This document shows, in pieces, positions 10,879 through 20,229 of a stretch of 64,000 nt of DNA; position 1 is the stretch's first letter; each line of letters opens with the position of its first letter. The stretch lies in contig JAWHQI010000065.1 in assembly GCA_033032865.1 (NCBI GenBank), forward strand, positions 3,100,001 through 3,164,000, written 5' to 3'. The notes under the pieces are model-generated. The model was not told the DNA's origin, did not search any database, and saw nothing but the letters and a program-made list of their open reading frames with translations. This DNA comes from Dactylorhiza incarnata (taxonomy: Eukaryota > Streptophyta > Magnoliopsida > Asparagales > Orchidaceae). The position numbers and the translations under genes were made by a program.

Positions 10879-12609
10879 CTGTTTGCGCGTCCCGAGCAAA
10901 CAACTCTCGGCGGACTGGAAAACAAGGGTTAGAAAGGTGATTGTGGCTAGGAATAATATGCGAAATCAAAAATTCACGTACATAAAATTTTCGGAGAAGA
11001 AATTTCTACTATAAAAAGTAATTTACAATTATCTAAAATAGTAAATAAGAGATTAGTTTACTCAAAAGCTGAACCAAGTGAGATCTGCCAGTCACGTGTA
11101 GGGAGAATGTAGAGACGCGCTCAGATGAGTATTTCGCAAAATACGGGATACGGAACTAACTCCACCAAAATCCATCGGTGTCGGGAGCCATAAGCTCGCA
11201 CTTTCGTACTCTCTCCACAGCATTAGGTAAAACTACACACTAGTCAATAGGGCTTTCAGGTAAATATGTGGCTTAGGTTGCGGTATGATATACAATGATA
11301 AATTCAGAGGCTAACGCACCTAACACATTTGAGCAATACACTTTGTAAACCCCGACAATAAATAAAGCTGATGTTTTCATTGCCAACACCCAATATAAAG
11401 TAATTCCTCTCAAACAATTCAGAATTTCTGAATTAGAATATAAAGAACTCGAAATTTTTTTCTTTTGGAACGCTGATCTTTTCAATTTTTAGCTCACTAA
11501 TACTTTTTTATTTTACTTTTTTTTCTTCAACTTAGCCAAAAACAGCACATCACAATAATTAGTTATACTATAAAGCTCAAAACACGTGCGTATACAGGTT
11601 TGATGATCTTGGCTTAAGCGAGAGCGGTGGAGCTAAAGAGAAAATGTGGGATAGGCTCAAAATTGGTTAGCAAGGGTAAATTTCTGGTTTTGGCTCAAAG
11701 CTCAAACGGTCCAAAGAATGGCCTACATCATGCTAATGCATTTGAACTACCCGGTGCCTATGTTTCAAGAGTCGCTAGGGGCAAGTTATTAGCCACCGAG
11801 AAAGATAACTCTTTCTCCCGACTCGAGAAATATGAATCTAGCGTTCGCTACCAACTCACCTACACTACCGGTAGATCGAGACAGGTTCATGCTATGAGTA
11901 AAATAAAACTCTAATTACTAGATTAGATAAGAATAAAGATACAAACAATGAAAATAGAAATAACTTCTACGCAAAATTCTATGCAAAATATGAGTATTCG
12001 ATTAGAACACTACTGGAGTCGACATCGTACTCCAAACCACAATTCCTAGCTAACACAATTGACTTCCTGGCTCCATTCCGAAAGGAAATTTGGCACGGTA
12101 GCACTCGCAAGTAAGTACGTGCATAGTGGGTGCGGTGTGTGCGTGCCACATAAAAATTGATAAACTAAATAAACTGAAAGCTAAAATAATAACACTATCG
12201 GAATGTGTGTGTGCGTGCACGTGCATGGTTCTCACTCTCCCCCAGACTACATGAAAGCATAATCTAAAATATGATTCTTTAAGCATTAAACTAAGGAGAA
12301 AAGGGAGAGTGTACCTCATGCTCAGAAGTGAGCATACCGGAAGAATTGGCGTTAAATTCTGAAAATTTCTCTCCAAGAGTCCTCCACCAAAGAAATTGCC
12401 GCACACCTGCAGGCAAAGAGGCTCCAAGCAAAAATATATAAAACTAAACTATTAATGGGTTAGCAACAAAAACTTGGGTTGTCTCCCAGCAGCGCTTTTG
12501 TTTACCGTCCTTAAGCTGGACTTAATACCTGTATTAAGCAGTTAGTAATATTGTCTAAACATAAAGCGAAAACTACTAAATCCTAATTATTACAAGCAAC
12601 CCAAAATGA
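10879..12609 (-). other. E3 interior, non-coding, partly conserved in E6
   Basis: No supportable ORF. On the minus strand, blocks at about 11890-11640 and 11330-11130 align by eye with E6 at about 29800-30060 and 30400-30540, sharing for example CTTTCTCGGTGGCTAA and CAAGCTTATGG/CGAGCTTATGG. Conservation outside a coding region suggests a role for the RNA or slow divergence. The piece around 12316-12350 recurs inside the 96-bp array at about 34856-34890. Confidence 0.6.
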
Positions 12610-13776
12610 TCAACTGTAAGTTGATTTAAAATGGTAACTGAAAATAAAAGAGATCGGCCCGAAGACCCAACAGCAGCAGTCAAGAGGATCGGGGGCTTTC
12701 CTTCTCCAAATTTCATCCTTCTTCATCCTCTTCCTCTCCTCCAGTTGGCGGTCGTGGATGAAGTAACGCTTGCCACCCTGCACCCAGTCTTTCAAGGAAA
12801 AAGCAGGCAATGATGATGAAGTGGAAAAGACGATTGAATTCATCATTGCCAACTGCTTTCCCTGCCAAGACTGCCTCTCAAAATTACCCAAAAATGGGTC
12901 TAGATATTCATGCACCTGCAGAGGGGTAAATGAAATATCAGACAATAAAGTAGCCGAGGAAGCAGGAAGGATGAATTTATCAATATTAGCATTAAAAGAG
13001 GGATGATTAGGAAATAAAATAGATGAAGAAGTAAAAGGTTCAAATAAAGGAGGAGTGGCCCCGGTGTCACTCCTGGCAGGTTCCCAAGCCTGATCACTGT
13101 CGGTGTCATAAGAATCAAAACGAGGTGCATCTGAGAACTCGAAGGAATCAGTGGTGCGACAGATCTCCTTCACCAATGAAGAGGTGCACAACTCCTCATC
13201 AGAAAGGTCGTCCTCGTCATCCCACTTCGGTTCAGCTTGGAGGTCCAAAACATCACTCTGCAAATAATCTTCGACAGGATCATAAGAAAAAGGTGTAGAA
13301 AAAGCATGCAAAGAAACTGGAGGAACATCAGAATCAGAAAGTAAAATATCAGGTTCCTCCGCAAAAATATCTGCAAGCAACTCCCCACTAGAGAGAACAC
13401 TCTCCTCATCCCCCTCTGGTTCATCATGGAGCTCCCAAATCTCACCTTGTTGGCCATCAAATGAATCATCGTCATCACTAGTAGTAAAGCCATATACAGG
13501 GAGCGAAGAGTCCATGCAAGAAATAAGCTCGGGGCTTGAGGGCTCGATTCCCTCCACGGGTAAAGACTGAGCGATAGGGACTTTGTCATCAGGATGTGAA
13601 GGACTGCAGTCGGGAGTTGGAATAGGTAAAAGACTGGGGCAGTCCTTCAAAACATGATTTTCACTTTTACAAATTAAACAAACAAAACTCTTACGATACG
13701 TAGCATTTAATTCCCTCATTTGATCGATATAAGCGCTCATCTTGTCATAAATGCTAGGTTCAGTCCAGGAATACAT
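12610..13776 (-). CDS. E3 zinc-knuckle acidic protein, unknown function
   Basis: An intact ORF of 388 codons. An upstream in-frame Met at 13821 exists, but the E6 homologue starts at the position matching 13776 (MYSWTEPSIYDKM). Residues 1-35 form a likely helix (YDKMSAYIDQMRELNATYR). A CCHC knuckle follows (CLICKSENHVLKDC). The rest is very acidic with repeated modules: EPEGDEESVLSSGELLADIF, then EPKWDDEDDLSDEELCTSS, then DAPRFDSYDTDSDQ. The C-terminus turns basic (LEERKRMKKDEIWRR). It is the only ORF of the element, just behind the PBS, where gag would be. It resembles the E6 ORF through the acidic modules, although the nucleotide sequences have diverged, which suggests selection on the protein. 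It may bind element RNA or a helper capsid; this is inference. Confidence 0.7.
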   Translation of the reverse strand: MYSWTEPSIYDKMSAYIDQMRELNATYRKSFVCLICKSENHVLKDCPSLLPIPTPDCSPSHPDDKVPIAQSLPVEGIEPSSPELISCMDSSLPVYGFTTSDDDDSFDGQQGEIWELHDEPEGDEESVLSSGELLADIFAEEPDILLSDSDVPPVSLHAFSTPFSYDPVEDYLQSDVLDLQAEPKWDDEDDLSDEELCTSSLVKEICRTTDSFEFSDAPRFDSYDTDSDQAWEPARSDTGATPPLFEPFTSSSILFPNHPSFNANIDKFILPASSATLLSDISFTPLQVHEYLDPFLGNFERQSWQGKQLAMMNSIVFSTSSSLPAFSLKDWVQGGKRYFIHDRQLEERKRMKKDEIWRRKAPDPLDCCCWVFGPISFIFSYHFKSTYS

Positions 13777-14012
13777 TTTTTTTAAGGATGCAGATATAAC
13801 AAAAATTGAAATTCTTTGCAAGAAAATCTACACAATCAACTAAAACTACTTCGGAACAACTTGCCTAAAAAAATTAAACAGGAAAGTGGGAAATAATAAA
13901 AATAAGAAAAGCAAAAATTAAATAAAAAGCAAACAAAATAACAAGAGGACTATACACAATGGAAGAACTTCTAACTCTCGTCTCCCTCTCCAGAAACTCA
14001 CAAGACTGTGTT

Positions 14013-14029
14013 CCCCGGCAACGGCGCCA
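14013..14029 (-). other. E3 primer-binding site (tRNA-Asp)
   Basis: The minus strand reads TGGCGCCGTTGCCGGGG after LTR end ATCA and spacer AGTTTT (14030-14035). Confidence 0.88.
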
Positions 14030-15198
14030 AAAACTTGATGGCGCAAATCTCGCACACCGCTATAGGCGGTAGCTCGACTGCGGCACGAAACGGCAGTGTA
14101 CCGATCGTTCAAGTAATATAAAATGGGAATGAATCCCCAAGTATCGATCTCAAAGGAACACAGTAAGGTGGAGTTAACGTTCGAGGAAGGACTTGAGATT
14201 GAAGTCCTAAAGGTCGGATGGAATGCGGGAGAGTTGGTTTGGCTTTTGGAAAATAAAAGAAAACAACTACAACTACTCCTATGCAATGCCGCTATGCAAT
14301 GCTTCGCTTGGCGGGATGGAGACTAGGCAGGCCTTGAGCGCGCTGCGTCACAAGGGCGGATGGACGAGTAGGCAAGCGGAATCGAACTGTGCAGGCCTTG
14401 AGCGCGCTGCTTCGTTAGGCGAATGGATTACACGGGCCGCTATGCCACGCTTCACTAGGCGGATGGACGAGAAGGCTTGCGGATGGAATGGTTCGCACCG
14501 GCGGAGTCGGAATGGATTACACGGGCCGTTAGCACCGCTTAGCTTGGCGGATGGACAAGTAGTCTTACGGAATGAGGGTCGCAAGCACCTCTTCGACAAG
14601 CACGCCACTAGCAATTGCTAGTGCGGCACATGAACGTGACGGCGGGATGGAGGATGGAATGGGGCGCTCCTCACTTGCATAAACCACTCATATCAATTTC
14701 ACATTAACATGAAATACAAAAATAACATGATAAGGTTTTAGCAAACATTGTTCATACACCCAAACTATAAAGGAAAATGATACTACAGTATAAAGGGGGT
14801 TTAGATTACAACCAAAGCACGGAGACTCATCGGAGGTTCACGGCCGGAATCTAAGGTTGTCAATCCTTGTCCGGACTCGGGCTCCAACTGTCGTCTGGGG
14901 TCCGGAAGAGTTGTCACCTTCTTCTATTATACCCGTCTTCTCCGTCAATCTTCTCTGGCCACGATCTCACCGGAGAACTTCATATATGCAGCAGGAAATC
15001 CCTTGAAATGGAGCTTTGGAGATGCACGATCAATGGAGGAGGCCTAGAGGATGCTCCGGCTTGAGATTTGCAAGAGAATGGCAGCCGGAGCTCCTCCCGA
15101 AGGTGGGCGGTGATGGAGAGGCGAGATGGGCGCTCTGGAGCAGGAAACGGCGCTGCTGGGCGGAGTCGGATGGTCCCTCCCGACCTAAAATCGTGCAT

Positions 15199-15210
15199 GT
15201 CTATTTATAG
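15199..15210 (-). promoter_or_regulatory. E3 5' LTR TATA box
   Basis: Minus-strand CTATAAATAGAC, same position relative to the palindrome array as in the 3' LTR. Confidence 0.65.
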
Positions 15211-15230
15211 ATAGAGCAGAATTAAACAAC

Positions 15231-15463
15231 GTGCACGATCAGGCGCACGACCAATGGTCGTGCGCGAAGGAATGCATCTGATCGTGCGCGAAGAACCTGT
15301 AGCTCGATCCAAATCTGCACAAAAGCGCACGGTCAGCGGAGCACGACCAGTGGTCGTGCGCGAAGAAGGCCAATGATCGTGCGCCATCGCTCGATCAGGG
15401 AAGGGAATTAACGCACGACCAGTGGTCGTGCGCCTGGTCGTGCGAGAAGGAAAACGCACGATT
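15231..15463 (-). repeat. U3 palindrome array, E3 5' LTR
   Basis: Same array as 10408-10620 but with about 25 bp extra near 15266-15291, an additional GCGCACGATC-type unit. Confidence 0.88.
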
Positions 15464-15710
15464 AGAGGCTTTTTCGACCGAAAGTCCCCCAGGACCCATC
15501 CCGAATGTCGCACAACCCTTGGACCAGCATGAAAATATACTAGACCACAGAAATACATGAAATCACACCAAGATGGGGCATAAATGTGCACTAAGCAATG
15601 AAATGGGCAATGTGATTAAATAAAATTGAAAATAGGCCTAAAGTGAAGTGCAAGTGCATGAAAACTAGCCCAGATGGGTCCGAAAATCACTATATAAACT
15701 GGACTCATCA

Positions 15711-15715
15711 ACGCT
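15711..15715. repeat. E3 target-site duplication, right copy
   Basis: ACGCT, identical to 9209-9213. Confidence 0.9.
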
Positions 15716-16337
15716 CCACTGGATATTGTTCATGGCCATCCCTTCTATCAACTCTATTGTTGCATCAGGGGTTTTGTTGTTCAATGCTCCTCCTGCGGCA
15801 GAATCTAACAATTGCCTTGTAACTTGATTCAGACCATTGTAAAATGTTTGGATTTGCTGCTAGACAGGTATTGCATGATGAGGTAGACGGCGCAATAGCT
15901 CTTTGTAGCGTTCCCAGGTGTCATATAGCATTTTTGTTTCCATCTGGCAGTAGGTGTTGATGTCATTTCTGAGCTTAACAGACTTTGATGGGGGGAAATA
16001 CTTCAGTAGAAATTTTTCTACCAATGTATCTTAAGTTCTGATTGATCCCCTTGGTAGAGAGTTCAACCATTGCTTTGCTTTATGCCTCAAGGAGAATGAA
16101 AACAGTCTCAATCGAATGTTATCATTGGTTGCTCCATTGATCTTAAAAGTGTCACAGATCTCCAAGAAATTTGATATATGCATATTAGGGTCTTCTTCTT
16201 GGAGTCCATCGAACTGAACGTACTGCTGAACCATCTTAATAATCCCCAGTTTGAGTTTGAAACTATTTTCTTCTACAGCTTGTCGAGTGATACTGGACCC
16301 AGTTCCAATTGTATCGGGCCGTGCATAATTGCCTATG
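15716..16337 (-). pseudogene. E2 gag, middle part between E4 and E3
   Basis: Minus-strand translation gives a retrotransposon gag domain: QFDGLQEEDPNMHISNFLEI, RLRLFSFSLRHKAKQWLNSL, then FYNGLNQVTRQLLDSAAGGA and ATIELIEGMAMNN. At least two stops occur (after SIRT near 16031, and before QQIQTFYNG near 15860). The left edge is the ACGCT duplication of E3 and the right edge the CTATG duplication of E4. Confidence 0.85.
16333..16337. repeat. E4 target-site duplication, left copy
   Basis: CTATG, identical to 16796-16800. Confidence 0.92.
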
Positions 16338-16456
16338 TGAGAGGACCCAGCGCAACCAACTACACCAAAAGCCCGGACTGTTGGTGAAGGCGCAACTTGA
16401 TCTTTATATCAATGGAAAGGCGCTACGGGTCAAGTGAAGGAATGCTGGACCCAACA
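16338..16456 (-). repeat. E4 3' LTR (119 bp)
   Basis: Minus strand starts TGTTGGGTCCAGC and ends GGGTCCTCTCA. It differs from the other LTR at only a few positions. Next to it at 16457-16470 the minus strand reads a G-run polypurine tract. Confidence 0.92.
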
Positions 16457-16662
16457 ATCCCCCCCCCCTAGCGTCCAGCACGACCCGCAAGCTCAGAGGT
16501 GCTCCACATGGCTCAGAGGTGGCGCACCACATGGCTCAGAGGCGGCTTGACACATGGCTCCGGCCGCCTGACCTGCCAGGACCCACACAGGTAGAGAGAA
16601 TTTCAGGAATTATCAGCGCCCCCCCCCCCCCCCCCCCCCCCCCGGTCTCGAACCCGCAGCCT

Positions 16663-16674
16663 GCTTTGATACCA
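16663..16674 (-). other. E4 primer-binding site (initiator tRNA-Met type)
   Basis: Minus-strand TGGTATCAAAGC, two bases from the LTR. Behind it (16654-16644) lies GGTTCGAGACC, which resembles a Pol III B box or an extension of complementarity to the tRNA T arm. Confidence 0.75.
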
Positions 16675-16676
16675 AT

Positions 16677-16795
16677 TGAGAGGACCCAGCGCAACCAACT
16701 ACACCAAAAGCCCGGACTGTTGGTGAAGGAACAACTTGATCTTTATATCAACGGAAAGGCGCTACGGGTCAAGTGAAGGAACGCTGGACCCAACA
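16677..16795 (-). repeat. E4 5' LTR (119 bp)
   Basis: Same length and ends as the partner LTR at 16338-16456. Confidence 0.92.
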
Positions 16796-16800
16796 CTATG
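16796..16800. repeat. E4 target-site duplication, right copy
   Basis: CTATG, identical to 16333-16337. Confidence 0.92.
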
Positions 16801-16994
16801 GTTCGTTGCCGATTCGCTTCATCCTGATTATCTGTCATGGTGTTAGATTTGCTTGTATGTAGAACTGATGTCTCCTCCACCGGCTGATTATCTGAATTTG
16901 TACTGGCTTCCGAATTAGTCGATTGTGATTGACGATGTAATCGTTGTGGTTCGGGCTGATATTGTACAAGGGTAGTATTCTGTTTCCTGGTCAT
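16801..16994 (-). pseudogene. E2 gag, N-terminal part right of E4
   Basis: Starts with MTRKQNTTLVQYQPEPQR at 16994 and runs in a Ser/Thr/Gln/Asn-rich stretch to the E4 insertion. The Met is the first plausible gag start downstream of the PBS. Bases 16995-17119 are an AT-rich untranslated leader. Confidence 0.7.
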
Positions 16995-17119
16995 AAACTA
17001 GAGTACTATAAAAGAAGATCAAGTGAAATAAACAAAAATAAAAAAAATATAATGTGAATGATACTAATAATAAAGGTAGATTAATAAAATAAAAGTTTTC
17101 AGAATATCGGAAATAGATT

Positions 17120-17136
17120 CCCCGGCAACGGCGCCA
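17120..17136 (-). other. E2 primer-binding site (tRNA-Asp)
   Basis: The minus strand reads TGGCGCCGTTGCCGGGG, a perfect match to the tRNA-Asp-type PBS, separated from the LTR by the AGTTTT spacer (17137-17142). Confidence 0.85.
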
Positions 17137-18014
17137 AAAACTTGATGGTTACAGAACTCACTTAATAATAAATTTTCAAGGCAAGCGAACCTATCAATGG
17201 TAATAAATAAGATATCCCTGTCTTATGTCGTATTCCAAAGGGTCTTTTCAATTACTCATACTCACTTCTCATCAATTATCTACCAAGCGAATCAAGATTG
17301 GTTTTGTTTATGTAGAAACAAAATTTAAACTGAGTTATCTATTTAATAAAAATGGTAAATTGCGAAAGAAAGACCTGATGATTGAAAAATAGCGTTCGGA
17401 TGTATAGAACACCTAGATGAAATAATAGATCTTTGAGGCCCCTACTTCAAACTCTCAAAACTTATGCAACCGAGAAGATTTAAGTATAATTAACCTCTCT
17501 CCCGAGCAAGTTAATACTAAGATAAGGTTGATTGATTAGGATTTCTCCTAAATCAATACCCCTTCACTTGCTTTAAACACAAATAGACGTTTATCTCAAA
17601 ACACGGAAGAATATCGCAAGCTATCTCTAGAATTGCGATCTATTCCCTTCATTAATATAAGATCTTAACATGCTAAAGATTTCTCAATCTCAAAGGATGA
17701 AATTATACGAGAATTACAATTCCGGAAAAGTAAAACTCGACAAAGTTGAATTGCATGAATAAATTAACAAAAGGATTGAGAGATTAAATAAAAGAGAACA
17801 TTCAAATCATTTAAAACATCCAACTATGGTTCTTACACCCAAACACTAACAAGAGATTAGTTCCACATCATCTTCTTTAAACAAGAATTAAGTTCAAACA
17901 CAAAATCAAAATACAAGAACATACTAAAAATCTCCTTTGCTCTTCTTCCTTCCCGATCTTCAAACTTCAAAAAACTCCAGCACTTCCAAAAAACTCCTTT
18001 CTTCAGCCACACTT

Positions 18015-18028
18015 CTTTATTTTATAGT
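18015..18028 (-). promoter_or_regulatory. E2 LTR TATA box
   Basis: Minus-strand ACTATAAAATAAAG, just downstream (on the minus strand) of the ACACGGCCGTGT array. Confidence 0.5.
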
Positions 18029-18054
18029 TTGTGTTGGAGGAAAAAAAAATAGAC

Positions 18055-18350
18055 GGACATGGCCTTGCACACGTCCGTGTTAGTGGCCGTGTATAATGAG
18101 TGGGAACGGTTACGCATAAATGGTAGTCGTGTTACTGGACACGGCCATTTACACGGCCGTGTATGACGCTGTGTTCGTTGATGAGTCTTCCTGCATCACG
18201 GACGTGTCAAAGGTTGTGTGTCAAGCCGTGACATTCTCTGTCTTTTTTGTTGCCAAAATTCCCTGAACATGTCATATCATCCAGCCGTGTAGGAGGTCGT
18301 GTGTCTTGATACGGCCGTGTGTCTGGTCGTGTGTCTGGCCGTGTAGAGTC
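18055..18350 (-). repeat. U3 palindrome array of E2 (ACACGGCCGTGT type)
   Basis: Repeated variants of ACACGGCCGTGT; 18151-18162 is a perfect 12-bp palindrome. Other copies include CACACGTCCGTGT, ACACGGCCAT and CGGCCGTGTGTC. The array lies directly upstream of the TATA box on the minus strand. Confidence 0.8.
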
Positions 18351-18545
18351 CACTTTCCTTAGGATCTTCATTTTTCAACCTGAATACACCTGGATGCATA
18401 TGTTTAAGTTAAAACTTCATTTAATGTGAGCAAATAACTATTATGATGAGAATTAGTATGAAAATAATGAGTTTAGACTTTAAATTGAGGCGAATTCAAA
18501 TTGGATTCTCAGTTATAATTTGATAAATATGACCTTATCAGCTTC

Positions 18546-19537
18546 CTCTATAATATAAGGACCTTCCCAGTTGGGATTGAGCTTTCCCACTGCGGGTCCC
18601 CTCCCAGCTGCGTCAACCTTTTTCAGGACCAAGTCCCCCTTTTCGAACTGCTTCACCAGGATATACTTGTCGAAGTACCGAGCCATTCATCGCTTGACCT
18701 CCTCCTGTCGAATGGTTGCCAGGTCCCAGAGCTCTTCTACCAAATCTAAAGATGGCCTTTGCTCCTCTTCATTTTCCACTCGCCATTCCTCATCTCCTTC
18801 ACTTGCGGTGACCACCCTGGGTAATTTTACCTCGAGCTCTATGTGGAGCATGACCTCGGACCCGTGGGAGAGCTTGAAAGGGGTCTCCCCTGTGGCTATA
18901 TTTGGCGTTGTTCTTAGGGGCCATAGGACCGAGGGTAGCTATTCTACCCAGTTATCCCTTAGGTTCTCGACCTTCTTTAGTTCACGATTATCTTGTTTTG
19001 TGCCTCTACCTGCCCATTGCTCCTTGGGTGGTGGACCGATGCAAAGTGAAGGTCTACACCCAGCTGGCTGCAGAAGCTGACGAACTCGTCGCTAGCGAAC
19101 TGCGGCCCATTGTCTGTGACGATGGCTAATGGAAGCCCATGTCGACATATTCCCCCCCACCCCCCCACCCCCACCCCCACCCCCCACCCACCCCCCCCCC
19201 CCCCCCCCCCCCCCACAAACAAAAATTCTTACTACCTGAGAGGTTACCTTAGCCAGCTCCTTCACCTCCGACCACTTGGAGAAGTAATCGATCATTACCA
19301 GCGAGAACTTCCTTTGAGCACTGGCCTAGGGAAATGGGCCCACCAAGTCCAACCCCCATATCGTGAACGTCTATGGTGTTGTGATGGTCTGAAGCCTCTA
19401 AACTGGAAGGAATTGTAGAGGAGCATATAGCTGGCACTTGGAGCACTTCTTTGCGAACTCTGTCGCATCCTTGTTGAGGGCAGGCCAGAAGTAGCTTTGC
19501 CTCAACACCCGTCGTCCTGCTCCCAGAGTGACTGTCA
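18546..19537 (-). pseudogene. E5 integrase remnant, fused to the 5' leader
   Basis: Minus-strand translation gives the integrase zinc-binding end (RRVLRQSYFWPALNKDATEF, then KKCSKCQ), the core (IDYFSKWSEV; GLPLAIVTDNGPQFASDEF; HHPRSNGQVEAQN) and the C-terminal region (TTPNIATGETPFKLSHGSE; GDLVLKKVDAAGRG; GKLNPNWEGPYII). The DNG Asp of the catalytic triad is present. This arrangement is Tat-like. Stops and frameshifts are frequent. A run of C/A on the plus strand (about 19151-19216), G-rich on the coding strand, has expanded in the core. The zinc-binding domain begins only ~20 bp from the PBS, so everything from gag to RNase H is deleted. Confidence 0.82.
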
Positions 19538-19553
19538 TACGCTCACCGCACCA
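19538..19553 (-). other. E5 primer-binding site (tRNA-Phe type)
   Basis: Minus strand TGGTGCGGTGAGCGTA. Its first 15 bases match the complement of the plant cytosolic tRNA-Phe 3' end as I recall it (ACGCTCACCGCACCA). E7 has the same site with one change. Confidence 0.7.
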
Positions 19554-19557
19554 AAAA

Positions 19558-20229
19558 TGTTGGAACCTAATTGAAGACCTAGCACTTGGAACACTTACTG
19601 ATCCCGCAGTGGAACCTAATTGAAGAGCTAGAACTAAATACCGACCCTTGGCTGCAGTGTGGAGGTCCCACCACACACATGGAAGATCTTAAAGTGCTTC
19701 CCCTCCTGAGCCAAAACTGAAGTCCGGCACCTCGGAGAGCCTAAGGAGCTAACTAAAGATGTCCTAAGGAGGAAGAAGCCAAAGATCTGGATCCCCTTCA
19801 AAGGTGCCCTTCAGGGTCTATATATAGTTTTTCTCTTTTGGTATGTTAATAGCGCAACTCCGCCTTTTAATTTTACTAATCGCACCCCAAACTGGCATGC
19901 TAACAGCCAAACACCACTATTCTGAGGGGTTATTAGCAGCCCACCAAGGGTATCAAGCTAAATTCACCTATAGACCTCCACTGGGTGAGTGGCCCGTGAA
20001 GGCGCCACTCGACAGTCTTCCCGCGAGAGGGGCTTGCGAGGGCTCCCTATGCGAGCAGCCTGTGAAGGCACCACTCACTAGCCCTCACTCACCTGGGTCC
20101 CCTATGCGAGGCGGCGAGCTTTCACTCGCCTCATCGCTGCTAAATGCACCCCAAAGCGACGAGCCTACACTTGCCTCGCCCTCGCACAACGCTCCTCACA
20201 AGGAGGTAAGTCTGGCTCACCTCGCCTCA
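19558..20229 (-). repeat. E5 5' LTR, inner part
   Basis: Plus strand begins TGTTGGAACC next to the PBS. It is related over its length to the E7 LTRs (shared GGAGGTCCCACCACACAC, CCGCCTTTTRRTTTTACTAA and GCTAACAGCCAAAC). It is cut at 20229 by E8. The upstream GC-rich part (19990-20220) contains GCGAG/CTCGC repeats. Confidence 0.85.
19816..19827 (-). promoter_or_regulatory. E5 LTR TATA box
   Basis: Minus-strand CTATATATAGAC; equivalent positions in E7 LTRs read CTATAAATAG and CTATAAATGG. Confidence 0.6.

Larger units (their letters stand above)
9214..15710 (-). mobile_element. E3: pol-less LTR retrotransposon, tRNA-Asp primed, complete
   Basis: A complete 6497-bp insertion: 5' LTR 15710-14036, spacer and PBS, an interior with a single intact zinc-knuckle ORF, a polypurine tract, and 3' LTR 10863-9214. 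It is flanked by exact ACGCT duplications (9209-9213, 15711-15715). No RT, integrase or protease is present. It lies in the gag of E2. E6 is a diverged relative on the opposite strand. Confidence 0.92.
14036..15710 (-). repeat. E3 5' LTR (1675 bp)
   Basis: On the minus strand it starts TGATGAGTCC at 15710 and ends GCCATCA at 14036. It contains a TATA box (15199-15210) and the GCACGACC palindrome array upstream of it. The R/U5 half shares a related sequence with the LTR of E6 (27060-27661). Confidence 0.92.
16338..16795 (-). mobile_element. E4: TRIM (terminal-repeat retrotransposon in miniature), complete
   Basis: 458 bp with two 119-bp LTRs (16338-16456 and 16677-16795), TG...CA ends, a 220-bp non-coding interior, and exact CTATG duplications outside. 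On the minus strand the right LTR is 5', followed by AT and a tRNA-Met-type PBS. A G-rich polypurine tract precedes the other LTR. The interior holds a 25-base C tract (16619-16643). It interrupts E2 gag. Confidence 0.93.
5465..18540 (-). mobile_element. E2: Athila-type Ty3/Gypsy retrotransposon, degenerate, left end outside window
   Basis: Read on the minus strand: 5' LTR (18540-17143), tRNA-Asp PBS, gag, protease, RT, RNase H, integrase. The protease and RT resemble the Athila lineage (DLGASINLMP, FMDDFSVFG). It is interrupted by E4 and E3 in gag and by E1 in integrase, so its 3' part, including any env-like region, lies beyond the left edge. It inserted into the integrase C-terminal region of E5, which resumes at 18541. 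Confidence 0.88.
17143..18540 (-). repeat. E2 5' LTR (1398 bp)
   Basis: On the minus strand it runs from TGATAAGGTCAT at 18540 to ATCA at 17143, next to the spacer and PBS. It contains a TATA box and an upstream palindrome array. The partner LTR is not in the window. The expected target duplicate is GCTTC at 18541-18545. Confidence 0.82.

Noticed and set aside
16644..16676. Possible tRNA gene (tRNA-Met-like 3' end)
   Set aside because: Only a PBS-like stretch is present, with no acceptor, D or anticodon arm; its place next to the TRIM LTR explains it.
5465..16994. Endogenous viral sequence (pararetrovirus) from RT similarity
   Set aside because: LTRs, tRNA-Asp PBS, Athila-type gag and integrase identify a Gypsy retrotransposon; no movement or coat protein seen.
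18571..19080. 169-codon plus-strand ORF
   Set aside because: It is the antisense of the E5 integrase, which has recognisable motifs on the minus strand.
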